Of a stretch of 64,000 bases of DNA, positions 25,123 through 33,936 are shown in pieces. Each line of letters starts with the position of its first letter. Position 1 is the stretch's first letter. Both the position numbers and the translations under genes were made by a program. Under the pieces are notes generated by a model. That model worked only from the letters and a program-made list of their open reading frames with translations. It was not told the DNA's origin and searched no databases. The stretch comes from Novosphingobium sp. (lineage in GTDB: Bacteria; Pseudomonadota; Alphaproteobacteria; Sphingomonadales; Sphingomonadaceae), in NCBI GenBank assembly GCA_017744735.1, contig JAGIAR010000004.1, positions 62,001-126,000 on the forward strand. Direction: 5' to 3'.

Positions 25123-25905
25123 ATGCATGGATCGCATCCCAAGATCATTCCGGCGGATACTCTGCTGCTTGCCTATCGCAGCGGAATCTTCCCGATGGCG
25201 GACAGCCGGGACGATCCGGACGTGTTCTGGGTCGAACCCCGGCTGCGCGCGATCATGCCGCTCGACGGGTTCCATTGCTCGCGCTCGCTCGCCAAGCTGA
25301 TCCGGCAGGACCGATTCCGCGTGACCGTGAACCACGCGTTCGACGAGGTGCTGGCGGCCTGCGCCGCGCCGCGCGCCGGGCGGCCGGAGAGCTGGATCAG
25401 CGAGCGCATCGCCGCGAGCTACCGCGTGCTGCACCTGGCGGGCCATGCCCACTCCGTCGAATGCTGGCACGCCGGCGATGACGGGAATTGGACGCTCGCC
25501 GGGGGGCTTTACGGCGTGAGCTTCGATCGGGTGTTCTGCGGCGAGAGCATGTTCAGCCGCACCCGCGATGCCTCGAAGGTCGCGCTCGCGTGGCTGGTGG
25601 TGCTGATGCGGCGCGCGGGCGCCGAATTGCTCGACTGCCAGTTCCTGACCGAACACCTCGCGTCGCTCGGCGCGGTCGAGATCAGCCAGCAGCACTATCT
25701 CGAGCTGCTCGCCAAGGCGGTGCGCAAGGGCCCCGAAGCGGACCTTCCCGCAGCCTACGCCGGATTGCTGGCAGAAGCCGCAGGGGTCGGCGCGGGCGAG
25801 GACGCGGCGGCGGAGGGCGCCTTGGCCGGCTTGCCGCTGGCGGCGGGAAGCGGTTCCTCATCGCCGGGGAAGCTCATCGCGCAATCCTTGACCCACACAT
25901 CGTAG
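25123..25905 (+). CDS. aat: Leucyl/phenylalanyl-tRNA--protein transferase
   Basis: The 260-residue protein shows Aat motifs: LLLAYRSGIFPMAD, FWVEPRLRAIMPLDGFHCSR, a central HAHSVECWHAGDDGN and GGLYGVSFDRVFCGESMFS, and AELLDCQFLTEHLASLGA. It attaches Leu or Phe to proteins with N-terminal Arg or Lys, feeding the N-degron pathway. The end SSPGKLIAQSLTHTS resembles the usual Aat C-terminus, so the stop at 25905 looks genuine. As a result it overlaps the convergent DUF2155 gene by 151 bp. Confidence 0.95.
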   Translation: MHGSHPKIIPADTLLLAYRSGIFPMADSRDDPDVFWVEPRLRAIMPLDGFHCSRSLAKLIRQDRFRVTVNHAFDEVLAACAAPRAGRPESWISERIAASYRVLHLAGHAHSVECWHAGDDGNWTLAGGLYGVSFDRVFCGESMFSRTRDASKVALAWLVVLMRRAGAELLDCQFLTEHLASLGAVEISQQHYLELLAKAVRKGPEADLPAAYAGLLAEAAGVGAGEDAAAEGALAGLPLAAGSGSSSPGKLIAQSLTHTS

Positions 25906-26348
25906 ATCGGATGCTCGACCACGTTCAGCGACGGCGAGTTCTTGAACAGCCAGCCCGAGAACACCCGCTTCCAGGTCGGAGTAGCACCGGGCTGGGATCG
26001 CTGCGCCACGATCACCTGGACAAAGGCGCCGGTCTCCGGCGGCAATTCCCACGGCGGGGTCCGCTCGCAGGTCGCCAGCCGCACGACCACGTCGCCCACG
26101 CGCTTGGTCTCGCCCGGCTTGATCTTGATGTCCTGGGTCAGATTGTTGCGCTTGTTGAGCAGGCCGAGCGTCGCGACCCGCTGTTCGCGCGGCGTGCCGA
26201 CCCCTTGATCGGTCCCCTTGGGCGCATTGAACGCGCCGAGACCCTTGGGAACTTCGGTTTCCTGACCTTCCGGCACACCCGAGCCGCCCTTGTTGCAGGC
26301 GGCCAGCGCAAGCAGCGCCACGAGCGGAAGGGCAAGCGCCCGGCGCAT
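25755..26348 (-). CDS. DUF2155-family lipoprotein
   Basis: The 197-residue protein starts with a lipoprotein signal (LLALAAC) and has the DUF2155 core: LGLLNKRNNLTQDIKIKPG, VVVRLATCERTPPWELPPE, WKRVFSGWLFKNSPSLN and HPIYDVWVKDC. It ends in a Pro/Ala/Ser-rich tail. The family is alphaproteobacterial and periplasmic, with conserved Cys and Trp and no known function that I can name. It starts 2 bp after the NDUFA12 gene. Its last 50 codons lie antisense to the end of aat. Confidence 0.9.
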   Translation of the reverse strand: MRRALALPLVALLALAACNKGGSGVPEGQETEVPKGLGAFNAPKGTDQGVGTPREQRVATLGLLNKRNNLTQDIKIKPGETKRVGDVVVRLATCERTPPWELPPETGAFVQVIVAQRSQPGATPTWKRVFSGWLFKNSPSLNVVEHPIYDVWVKDCAMSFPGDEEPLPAASGKPAKAPSAAASSPAPTPAASASNPA

Positions 26349-26350
26349 GG

Positions 26351-26752
26351 TCAGGCGTCCGGGCTCCACGATTCGTAATCGCCCGTGGCGCGCGCACGGA
26401 CCCCGCCGCGCTCGAGCGCCCCTGCAGGGCGATAGGCTGCGGCGGTACCGGTGGCGTTGGGCGTGTATTCGACTTCCCAGATCCGCGCCGGCGGCAAATT
26501 GCTTTCGGGAACGCCGTCGAACGAGCCGTGCAGCCAGCCGTGCCATTCGGCCGGCACCCGGCTCGCGTCGTTCGCGCCGTTGTAGATCACCCAGCGGCGT
26601 TCGCGCCCGTCGACGTGCTTGGGCTGCTTGGCGCGGTAATAGCGATTGCCCTGCGCATCGGTGCCGACGAGTTCGCCCTTGAGCGAACTGTTGAGCAGTG
26701 TGCCGATGGTCGCGCCGTCCCACCAGGTGAAGATCTTGCCGAGGATTCCCAT
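26351..26752 (-). CDS. NADH:ubiquinone oxidoreductase subunit NDUFA12
   Basis: The 133-residue protein has FTWWDGATIGTLLNSSLKGE, VGTDAQGNRYYRAK and RRWVIYNGANDASRVPAEWHGWLH, which are NDUFA12 landmarks. This is a supernumerary complex I subunit shared by alphaproteobacteria and mitochondria and attached to the peripheral arm. It lies apart from any nuo operon, as is usual, and directly before the DUF2155 gene. The start is ATG 26752. Confidence 0.95.
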   Translation of the reverse strand: MGILGKIFTWWDGATIGTLLNSSLKGELVGTDAQGNRYYRAKQPKHVDGRERRWVIYNGANDASRVPAEWHGWLHGSFDGVPESNLPPARIWEVEYTPNATGTAAAYRPAGALERGGVRARATGDYESWSPDA

Positions 26753-26802
26753 GCGCGCCGCGTTAGCCGCTGTGGCCTATGCTGTGCAAGCCAAAGCCGG
26801 CT

Positions 26803-27282
26803 CTACCATTCGACTTTCGCGCCCGGCCCGATCCCTAGCTCTTCCGCGCGGCCGCCGTTGAGTTCGAGCACCCCCAGCGCGAGCCCGAGCGAGGCGCGCG
26901 GATTTTCCGAATAGGGCTCGGCGTTGGCGCTGATGTTGATGATCCGGTGATCGGTGCCGATGAAGATGATGTCGAGCGGGATGACCGTGTTGCGCATCCA
27001 GAAGCTCGCGAAATCGGGCGGACGGCGCGGAAAGATCATCCCTTCGTCCGCACCCATGCGCTTGCGGAACATCAGGCCCTTCGCCTGCTCCTCGTCGGTC
27101 GCGGCAACCTCGACCTGAAACTGGTGAACCTTGCCGTCCGTGCCGGTGACGGTGAGCGGGATCACCTCCAGCCCCGATTCGGAATGGTGCGCGACCGGCG
27201 CGGGGTTCCCGGCGGACGCCTGCTGCGAGGGAGAACACGCAGCGAGCGCGGCCGCCAGCACGAGAAGGAGATGCCGTTTCAT
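26803..27282 (-). CDS. DUF192-family exported protein
   Basis: From ATG 27282 the protein has 159 residues with a lipoprotein-type signal (LAAALAAC). The DUF192 body has VEVAATDEEQAKGLMFRKRM, GMIFPRRPPDFASFWMRNT, IPLDIIFIGTDHRI and the end LELNGGRAEELGIGPGA. These small beta-barrel proteins are exported in many bacteria, with unproven function. The ATG overlaps the recX stop in ATGA, so both are translated from one mRNA. Confidence 0.92.
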   Translation of the reverse strand: MKRHLLLVLAAALAACSPSQQASAGNPAPVAHHSESGLEVIPLTVTGTDGKVHQFQVEVAATDEEQAKGLMFRKRMGADEGMIFPRRPPDFASFWMRNTVIPLDIIFIGTDHRIINISANAEPYSENPRASLGLALGVLELNGGRAEELGIGPGAKVEW

Positions 27283-27851
27283 GCGCGATAGTCTTCCTCT
27301 GCTGAAGCCGCCCATTCCTCGGCGGCCTCGATGCTTGCCGCATCGACCAATTCGCGCACGCTGTCGAGAGCGTGACCCGCACGGAGCATGGCGGCGAACT
27401 GCTTTTCGCGTTGCGCGCGATCGGCGACCCCCGGACCGAACGGCCCGAACCGTCGCTTGCGCGCCATCGCCAGCGCCGCCGCCCGTTCGGCCGCCGCGCC
27501 GGCGCGCACCGTCTCGCGAATCTCCTCCGCTATGCCCGAGGCCGCGAGCGCCTGTTCGACCCGGCGCGGGCCGTAGCCGCGCCGCAGCAGCCCGCCGCTG
27601 CGGGTCCGCGCATAGGCCTCGTCGTCGACGTAGCCGAGGTCCGCGTAGCGCTGCACCAGCGCAGCGACCGCGGGCTCGCCGTCGCCATCCCAGCCGCGTT
27701 CGCGCAGCTTGCGCTTCAGATAGGCTTCGAGCTTCGCCGCGCTGGTCGCAAAGCGGGCGACATAGGCGAGCGCGAGCTCGTCCAGCCGCGCGCGGTCGAG
27801 CGGCCTTGGCGCGCGCCGCTCTCGTGGATTATGGCCCTGGTCGATCTGCAT
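27279..27851 (-). CDS. recX: RecX-family regulator of RecA
   Basis: The protein is 190 residues from ATG 27851. It has LALAYVARFATSAAKLEAYL, LKRKLRERGWDG, LVQRYADLGYVDDEAYARTR and GYGPRRVEQALAASGI, the three-helix repeats of RecX. RecX caps and inhibits RecA filaments. recA is not in the window. An alternative ATG at 27893 would add 14 residues that do not look RecX-like. The gene is divergent from the acyl-AMP ligase. Confidence 0.9.
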   Translation of the reverse strand: MQIDQGHNPRERRAPRPLDRARLDELALAYVARFATSAAKLEAYLKRKLRERGWDGDGEPAVAALVQRYADLGYVDDEAYARTRSGGLLRRGYGPRRVEQALAASGIAEEIRETVRAGAAAERAAALAMARKRRFGPFGPGVADRAQREKQFAAMLRAGHALDSVRELVDAASIEAAEEWAASAEEDYRA

Positions 27852-27992
27852 CGGCCATATTCGTGCCACAGTCCGGATGGATTGGACAATCATGCGTAGG
27901 GTGCATTTCGCACAAGGGGAACTTTCATCCTGCGTTCAAGCGCTCCGGCAAATGGCGCGTGGACCAGGACCAAACACGGGTTTCGCAATCTT

Positions 27993-29744
27993 ATGACCGA
28001 CGCCGCACTGACGCCGACGCCGAACCATTGCGCACTGCCGCGCCGCCGTTCGGACTTCGCTACTTTCACCGAAGCGCTGGACTATGCCGCGCAGGGCGTC
28101 AAAGGCTTCAATTTCCACGATCCGCGCGGCACGCTGGTGCGGCCCTATCCGTTCAGCGAATTGCGCGCGGATGCGCTGGAGACCGCCTATCGCCTGATCG
28201 CCGCCGGAGTGCAGCCCGGCGACCGGATCGCGCTGATCGCCGAAACCGGTCCGCATTTCGCGGCATTGTTCTGCGGCGCGATCTACGCCGGTGCCTGGCC
28301 GGTGCCGCTGCCGCTGCCGACCAGCTTCGGCGGCAAGGATCATTACATCGACCAGATCGGCACGCAGATGGCGAGCGCCGAGCCCAAATATCTGTTCTAC
28401 CCCGAAGAGATCGAGGGCATGGCGCTGGCTGCCGCCGAAAAGCAGGGCTGCGAAGGCATCGCCTGGGAGAGCTTCGAACAGCGCGAGGCCACACAAGCCC
28501 CGCTGCCCGAATTGCAGCCCGACGATATCTGTTTCCTGCAGTACTCCAGCGGATCGACCCGTTTTCCGCACGGTGTGGCGGTCACCCATCGCTCGCTGCT
28601 GCACAACCTCGCGGGTCACGGTCACGGGATGCAGATCGGCCCCACCGACCGCTGCATCAGCTGGCTGCCGTGGTATCACGACATGGGCCTGGTCGGCTGC
28701 TTCCTCTCGCCGATCGGCAACCAGTTCTCGGTCGATTACCTCAAGACCGAGGATTTCGCCCGCCGCCCGCTTGCCTGGCTCGACCTGATCAGTCGCAATC
28801 CGGATACCTCGGTCAGCTTCTCGCCGACCTTCGGCTACGACATCTGCGCGCGTCGCGTCTCGAGCCAGACCAACGTCGCCGAGCGCTTCGACCTCTCGCG
28901 CTGGCGCATCGCCGGCAACGGTGCCGACATGATCCGCCCCGACGTGATGCAGAACTTCGTCAACGTCTTCGCCGCCGCGGGCTTCAAGGCGAACGCGTTC
29001 CTGCCGAGCTACGGGCTCGCCGAAGCGACCCTGGCGGTGACGCTGATGCCGCCGGGCGAAGGCATCCATGTCGAGCTGGTCGAGGAAGAGCGGCTCTCGG
29101 GCACTCCGCGCGATCTCAGCCGCCCCGCGCGCTACCGCGCGATCGTCAATTGCGGCGTACCGCTGCCCGGCTTCGACATCGAAATCCGCGGCGAGGACAT
29201 GAAGGCCAAGGCCGACCACCAGATCGGCAAGGTGTGGTGCAAGTCGATCAGCGTGATGCAGGGCTATTACCGCGATCCCGAGGCGACCGCCGCCTGCATG
29301 GTCCCGAGTGAAGATGGTAACGGGGTCTGGCTCGACACCGGCGACATGGGCTACATGGCAAACGGCTATCTGTTCATCGTCGGACGCGCGAAGGACATGA
29401 TCATCATCAACGGCAAGAACCACTGGCCCCAGGACATCGAATGGGCGGTGGAGCAATTGCCCGGCTTCAACCACGGCGACATCGCGGCCTTCTCGGTCGA
29501 GATGGAGAACGGCGAGGAAGTGCCCGCGGTGCTGGTCCACTGCCGCGTCTCGGACGAGGACAAGCGAGTCGAACTGCGCGAGCAGATCCGCGACAAGGTC
29601 CGTTCGGTCACCGGCATGAACTGCGTGGTCGAACTGGTCCCGCCGCGCACCCTGCCCCGCACCAGCTCGGGCAAGCTCAGCCGCGCGAAGGCAAAGAAGC
29701 AGTATCTCTCGGGCGAGATCGAGCCTTACAAGCTGGCGGCCTGA
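27993..29744 (+). CDS. Fatty acyl-AMP ligase (FAAL-type adenylating enzyme)
   Basis: The 583-residue protein belongs to the ANL superfamily. The phosphate-binding loop is LQYSSGSTRFPHGVAVTH, followed by SWLPWYHDMGLVG, PSYGLAEATLAVTL, WLDTGDMGYMANGYLFIVGR and a C-terminal PRTSSGKLSRAKAKKQYL with the catalytic Lys. The WLPWYHDMGLVG stretch is typical of FAALs, which load fatty acids onto acyl carrier proteins rather than CoA. No polyketide synthase or acyl carrier protein gene is adjacent. Supplying acyl groups for sphingolipid or other envelope lipids is a plausible but unproven role. Confidence 0.9.
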   Translation: MTDAALTPTPNHCALPRRRSDFATFTEALDYAAQGVKGFNFHDPRGTLVRPYPFSELRADALETAYRLIAAGVQPGDRIALIAETGPHFAALFCGAIYAGAWPVPLPLPTSFGGKDHYIDQIGTQMASAEPKYLFYPEEIEGMALAAAEKQGCEGIAWESFEQREATQAPLPELQPDDICFLQYSSGSTRFPHGVAVTHRSLLHNLAGHGHGMQIGPTDRCISWLPWYHDMGLVGCFLSPIGNQFSVDYLKTEDFARRPLAWLDLISRNPDTSVSFSPTFGYDICARRVSSQTNVAERFDLSRWRIAGNGADMIRPDVMQNFVNVFAAAGFKANAFLPSYGLAEATLAVTLMPPGEGIHVELVEEERLSGTPRDLSRPARYRAIVNCGVPLPGFDIEIRGEDMKAKADHQIGKVWCKSISVMQGYYRDPEATAACMVPSEDGNGVWLDTGDMGYMANGYLFIVGRAKDMIIINGKNHWPQDIEWAVEQLPGFNHGDIAAFSVEMENGEEVPAVLVHCRVSDEDKRVELREQIRDKVRSVTGMNCVVELVPPRTLPRTSSGKLSRAKAKKQYLSGEIEPYKLAA

Positions 29745-29754
29745 TCGGCCCCGT

Positions 29755-29785
29755 ACTCTCCGGCATCCCCGCCTTCGCCGGGTAC
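29755..29785. repeat. Half REP-like element
   Basis: TCCGGCATCCCCGCCTTCGCC followed by GGG is a diverged single arm of the element seen at 16265-16340. It lies in the 43-bp gap between two convergent genes and could fold into a small hairpin. Confidence 0.4.
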
Positions 29786-29787
29786 GG

Positions 29788-30204
29788 TTACAGGGCAGGC
29801 GCCGATTTTTCCCCGAACAGCAACACGCCCAGCACCGCCAGCAATGCCAGCGTAGCCACCAGCCACACCAGCGTGCGCACCTTGGGCACGCCGGCCCAGT
29901 AGAGCGGCAGGTAGACCACCCGCGCGCCCAGCCACACCCAGCCCGCAAGCGCGGTGAGTCCGTTCGCCTTGCCCGCCAACACAACCCCGAACAAAGCGAT
30001 CATCGCGATCGGCAGCGTCTCGAGATAGTTGTTCCGCGCCCGCTCAAGCCGCGCGGCGACCGGATTGAGCGGCGGCAGCGCTTCATCGCGTGCGCCCATG
30101 TTCCAGGCGGTGCCGTATTGCCTCGTCTTAAGGTTTATCGCGATCATGATGTGCGCCAGCGCCAGCACGGCGGCGAGCCCGAGTATCGTCAGTTCCTGCG
30201 GCAT
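29788..30204 (-). CDS. MAPEG-family membrane protein
   Basis: The 138-residue protein has four membrane segments (about 4-24, 50-75, 80-98 and 110-132) and the MAPEG-like stretch RLERARNNYLETLPIAMIALF. MAPEG proteins include membrane glutathione transferases and eicosanoid-type enzymes; bacterial members are mostly uncharacterised. ATG 30204 gives MPQELTILGLAAV. It is downstream of the DUF389 gene with a 10-bp gap on the same strand and may share its transcript. Confidence 0.88.
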   Translation of the reverse strand: MPQELTILGLAAVLALAHIMIAINLKTRQYGTAWNMGARDEALPPLNPVAARLERARNNYLETLPIAMIALFGVVLAGKANGLTALAGWVWLGARVVYLPLYWAGVPKVRTLVWLVATLALLAVLGVLLFGEKSAPAL

Positions 30205-30214
30205 CCGTTGGCCC

Positions 30215-31720
30215 CTATTGATCGATTGCACCCCAGGCGGCGGAAACCCTGCCCGCGCGCCCGCGCCGGGTCTTTACCATCACTCCCGCTTTTTCGAGCG
30301 CACTAACCGCATCGTCGAGCTCGTCCCCCGAACCGGTCAGCACGACCGGCGCCTGCACGCGCAGCGCCGCCCATTGAATCAGATCCAGCGCCTGCTGCCC
30401 GTCGTCGGTCGGCTTGCCGTCGGCGAAGGCGATGTCGGGAAGGGGGCGCGCCGGTGGCCGCAGTTCGATCCGCCATTGCGGCACGGTCGCGCCGATCCGC
30501 CGCTCAAGCTCGCGATAGGCCGCCAGCGTCGCGCCGTCGAGCGGCTTGGCGGTCACCAGCGCGCGGCGGCTGTCGCGATCGATCACAACCTGGCTTTCGT
30601 CCACTCCCGCGACCAGCGCGAGGCGCGCGGCAAGCTCTTCCGAGCGCTGCAGATCTGCCGCCGCCTTCTGCGCCTGAGCAGCGGCAAGCTGCGCCTCCTC
30701 GGCCGCCTGCGCGCTGGTCCCGACCTTGTACTGGGTGATCGAGACGTCGACCGCGCGGCCCAGTTCGCGCTTGAGGGCCCGGGCGGCGGTCTTTTCGGCA
30801 TCCGGCCGCAGCAGTGGCGTCAACACTGTCGCGGTGAGCGAGATCGGCTTGGAATCCCATCCGATCTCGATCTGCGACACGCGGGCGCGGCCGTCGAAGG
30901 CATCCAGCACGGTGCCCTTCATAACCCGCGAGGCGCGCGCCTCCCAGGCGATCTGGCGCAGCGAGAAGCCGAGCGGAATGGCAAGCGCGAGGAACACGAC
31001 CACGATCACGAAAGTCTGCAAGTTGGTCTGCCGGTCGGACAGCGAGGTGCTGAAACCGTAGAGCCGTGCCATCACCGCCGCGGTCAGCGCGATCGCGAGC
31101 AGATTGGTGACGTAGAGCATCAAAGCTCCCGAAAAAACCGTCCAGTTGAAGGTCGCCAGACCGAAGCCGACCACCGCTAGCGGCGGCATCAACGCGGTCG
31201 CGATCGCGACACCCACAATGGTGCCTTCGCGCCCGCGGATCATCGCATAGGCACCCGCAAGGGCGGAAAACAGCGCCACCAGGAGATCGAACAGATTGGG
31301 CCGGGTGCGCGCCGCGATCTCGCTGGTGACGGTCTGCAGCGGCGACAGCGCGACGATCAGCGCAGTCAACGCCACCGCCAGAAGAGTCCCCACCGCGAGC
31401 GATTTTGCGGACTGGCGCATCCAGCGGAAATCGCCGGTCGCGATGGCGAAGCCCAGCCCCATGATCGGGTCCATCAGCGGCGAGAGCAGCATCGCCCCGA
31501 TCACCACCGCCGGCGACGACAGCAGCAGGCCGAGCACCGCGATCCCGGCGGACATCGCCAGCATGAACAGATAGCGCGCCGAAAGGCGGCACTCTTCCCG
31601 CCGCCGCGCGGTGACCGCCGCCTGATCGACCGAGCCGACCACCGCATTGTGCCACCAGTACCGCCAGCTGTGGAGGACCTCGGAAAAGGAATGGTGCCGC
31701 ACCGGCTCGCTGTTCTGCAT
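30215..31720 (-). CDS. DUF389-domain membrane protein
   Basis: The 501-residue protein begins with a soluble stretch, then about six membrane helices (roughly 55-260) holding the DUF389 motif VIGAMLLSPLMDPIMGLG and LMPPLAVVGFGLAT. About 230 periplasmic or cytoplasmic residues with an Ala/Glu-rich coiled coil (AAEEAQLAAAQAQKAAADLQ) follow. The C-terminal part has the feel of a repeated alpha/beta domain. DUF389 proteins are membrane proteins of unknown role. The long C-terminal extension is beyond the basic domain. ATG 31720 fits better than 31768. Confidence 0.85.
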   Translation of the reverse strand: MQNSEPVRHHSFSEVLHSWRYWWHNAVVGSVDQAAVTARRREECRLSARYLFMLAMSAGIAVLGLLLSSPAVVIGAMLLSPLMDPIMGLGFAIATGDFRWMRQSAKSLAVGTLLAVALTALIVALSPLQTVTSEIAARTRPNLFDLLVALFSALAGAYAMIRGREGTIVGVAIATALMPPLAVVGFGLATFNWTVFSGALMLYVTNLLAIALTAAVMARLYGFSTSLSDRQTNLQTFVIVVVFLALAIPLGFSLRQIAWEARASRVMKGTVLDAFDGRARVSQIEIGWDSKPISLTATVLTPLLRPDAEKTAARALKRELGRAVDVSITQYKVGTSAQAAEEAQLAAAQAQKAAADLQRSEELAARLALVAGVDESQVVIDRDSRRALVTAKPLDGATLAAYRELERRIGATVPQWRIELRPPARPLPDIAFADGKPTDDGQQALDLIQWAALRVQAPVVLTGSGDELDDAVSALEKAGVMVKTRRGRAGRVSAAWGAIDQ

Positions 31721-31810
31721 CGTCTCGCTTTCTCGTGCCTTGGCGGGTGCCCGGCGACGTTTCCGCAAGACCCTTCAACCCCGCCCCGCAAAAGGCAACC
31801 CCGCGGCTCC

Positions 31811-31839
31811 TTGAAAAGCGTGTCTTATAATCCTAATAC
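31811..31839 (+). promoter_or_regulatory. Candidate sigma-70 promoter of the telA operon
   Basis: TTGAAA (31811-31816) and TAATAC (31834-31839) are separated by 17 bp, in an AT-rich window about 70 bp before the telA start. A TATAAT at 31825 has no matching -35 box at proper spacing. Confidence 0.45.
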
Positions 31840-31908
31840 ACTATGGCTAGTGAGTTGCCGTCATGCGCGTGATACAAGCGCTTGAGCAGTAGAGGTTTTG
31901 GAGGAACG

Positions 31909-33123
31909 ATGGCCAGTAACGAAACCCAGACCGCCACGGCAGCGCCGGTCGAACTCGAGCTGACCCCGCCCGATCCGGTGCCGATGGTCGCCGCCGAGAA
32001 GGCCGCCGGACTGGTGCCGGTTTCCGACGAGAAGAAGAGCAAGCTCGAGGAGAAGGTCGATGCCTTCGTCGCCGACCTTGTCTCGGTCGATGCCGCCTCT
32101 CCCGAATTCGGCCAGAAGGTCGATCAGCTGACCAACATGGGCCGCAAGGAGATCATGGCCGCCTCGGGCATGTCGAACCGCTTCCTCGATCGCCCGTTGC
32201 GCGCGATGGATAAGGACGAGGGCGTCGGCGCCAACCTCAGCGAATTGCGCAAGGTGGTGGAAGACCTCGATCCGGGCAAGCGCGGCAAGCTGACCACCGG
32301 GAGCAAGTTTCTGGGAATCATTCCCTTCGGCAACAAGCTGAAGAGCTATTTCCAGAGCTATCAGAGCGCGCAGACCCATATCCAGGCGATCCTGACCCGG
32401 CTCGGCTCGGGCAAGGACGAGCTGTTGATGGACAATGCCGCGATCGACGTTGAGCGGCAGAAATTGTGGGAAGCGATGGGCAATCTCGAGCAGATGATCC
32501 ACATCTCCAAGACGCTCGACCAGAAGCTCGAGGACAAGGCCTACGAACTCGACGCGACCGATCCGGCCAAGGCCAAGGCGATCCGCGAGAGCGCGCTGTT
32601 CTACGTCCGCCAGCGCACCCAGGACCTGCTGACCCAGATGGCGGTGAGCGTACAGGGCTATCTCGCGCTCGACCTGGTCAAGAAGAACAATGTCGAACTG
32701 GTCAAGGGCGTCGACCGCGCGAGCACCACCACGGTCGGGGCGCTGCGCACCGCGGTGACCGTGGCCGAGGCGATGACCAACCAGCGGCTCGTGCTGGGGC
32801 AGATCACCGCGCTCAACGAGACCACCGCCAACATCATCGATTCGACCAGCACGCTGCTCGCGAACCAGACCGCCAAGATCCACGAGCAGGCCGCCGCCAG
32901 CACCATCCCGATCGAGACGCTGCAGCGTGCGTTCCAGAACATCTACGACACGATGGACAATATCGACGCGTTCAAGGTGAAGGCGCTCGATTCGATGAAG
33001 ACGACGGTCAACACGCTGTCGAACGAGGTCGAGAAGTCGAAGGGCTACATCGCCCGGGCCGAAGGCGCGGCGCAGGCCAAGCAGCAGCAGGCCGCGCCGT
33101 CGCTGCTGACGCTCGAAGGGTAA
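31909..33123 (+). CDS. TelA-family toxic anion resistance protein
   Basis: The 404-residue protein is mostly helical. It carries TelA/KlaA landmarks: ASGMSNRFLDRPLRAMD, FLGIIPFGNKLKSYFQSYQS, LWEAMGNLEQMIHISKTLD and RAFQNIYDTMDNIDAFK. TelA proteins are linked to tellurite and cell-envelope stress tolerance, though the mechanism is unresolved. A GGAGGA site precedes ATG 31909. The XpaC-family gene follows after 3 bp, the standard TelA-XpaC pairing. Confidence 0.9.
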   Translation: MASNETQTATAAPVELELTPPDPVPMVAAEKAAGLVPVSDEKKSKLEEKVDAFVADLVSVDAASPEFGQKVDQLTNMGRKEIMAASGMSNRFLDRPLRAMDKDEGVGANLSELRKVVEDLDPGKRGKLTTGSKFLGIIPFGNKLKSYFQSYQSAQTHIQAILTRLGSGKDELLMDNAAIDVERQKLWEAMGNLEQMIHISKTLDQKLEDKAYELDATDPAKAKAIRESALFYVRQRTQDLLTQMAVSVQGYLALDLVKKNNVELVKGVDRASTTTVGALRTAVTVAEAMTNQRLVLGQITALNETTANIIDSTSTLLANQTAKIHEQAAASTIPIETLQRAFQNIYDTMDNIDAFKVKALDSMKTTVNTLSNEVEKSKGYIARAEGAAQAKQQQAAPSLLTLEG

Positions 33124-33126
33124 AAG

Positions 33127-33936
33127 ATGCCCGACGTCACGCGCGATTCAGACGCGATCATCGACGCGGCGCGCAAGTCGCTGGCCGTGCAGCGCGAGGG
33201 CGGCTTCCATCGCCGCGCGGGCGCGCAGTCGATCGGCAAGGGCTCGGCCGAGATCAAGGCGAAGCATCTTTCGAACAAGTTGTTGCGCATCGTCGCCGCG
33301 ACCGCGGCGATCCTGGTTGGAGCCACGATCGCGGGACTGATAATCGACGGGATCGGCTTCGCCGGGGTCATGCTCACCGGGCTGGCGATCGTGCTCGCCG
33401 TGTTCGGGCTCGGCATGTTCCCGCGACTGAAAGTGCCCAAGCGCGAGGATCTCAATCGGGGCGACACCCGCCAGCTCGTCGGACGGACCGAACTGTGGCT
33501 CGAAAGCCAGCGCCCGGCCTTGCCTGCCCCGGCGGTCACCCTTGTGGACCAGATCGGCCTGCAGCTCGACGCGCTCGGCGTCCAGCTCCAGCACGTCGAC
33601 CCGGCACATCCGGCGACCGGCGAGATCCGTCAGCTGGTCGGAGAGACACTGCCCGAGATGGTCGACGCCTATCGCCGGATACCCACCCACCTCCGCCGTG
33701 AAACCAATGTCGGCAAGACGCCCGACCAGCAGTTGACCGAGAGCTTGGGCAAGATCAGCGGCGAGATCGACAGCGTGACCCGCCAGCTCGCCTCGGGCGC
33801 GCTCGACGACCTCGCGATCCGCACCCGCTATCTCGATTACAAATACGGCGCGCCGGACCAGATCGAGACCGGGCAGATCGAGACCGGGCAGATCGAGACC
33901 GGGCAAATCGAACACGCCAAGCCGGAGGGTAGCTGA
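33127..33936 (+). CDS. XpaC-family membrane protein with a C-terminal pentapeptide repeat tail
   Basis: The 269-residue protein has two membrane helices (about 54-73 and 78-98) after a basic N-terminus, then a helical cytoplasmic domain including GEIRQLVGETLPEMVDAYRR. This is the XpaC layout (named for an X-phosphate hydrolysis phenotype), usually encoded with TelA. The C-terminus contains three identical QIETG units from perfect 15-bp DNA repeats, then QIEHAKPEGS. Its stop overlaps the next start in TGATG. Function with TelA in envelope stress is inferred. Confidence 0.82.
   Translation: MPDVTRDSDAIIDAARKSLAVQREGGFHRRAGAQSIGKGSAEIKAKHLSNKLLRIVAATAAILVGATIAGLIIDGIGFAGVMLTGLAIVLAVFGLGMFPRLKVPKREDLNRGDTRQLVGRTELWLESQRPALPAPAVTLVDQIGLQLDALGVQLQHVDPAHPATGEIRQLVGETLPEMVDAYRRIPTHLRRETNVGKTPDQQLTESLGKISGEIDSVTRQLASGALDDLAIRTRYLDYKYGAPDQIETGQIETGQIETGQIEHAKPEGS
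33859..33903 (+). repeat. Three perfect 15-bp tandem repeats inside the XpaC-family gene
   Basis: The unit CAGATCGAGACCGGG occurs at 33859, 33874 and 33889, followed by a decayed fourth unit at 33904. It encodes QIETG in frame, so copy changes would lengthen or shorten the tail without a frameshift. Confidence 0.95.

Noticed and set aside
33859..33918. Short direct repeats considered as a CRISPR array
   Set aside because: The 15-bp units have no spacers and encode QIETG in frame within a gene.
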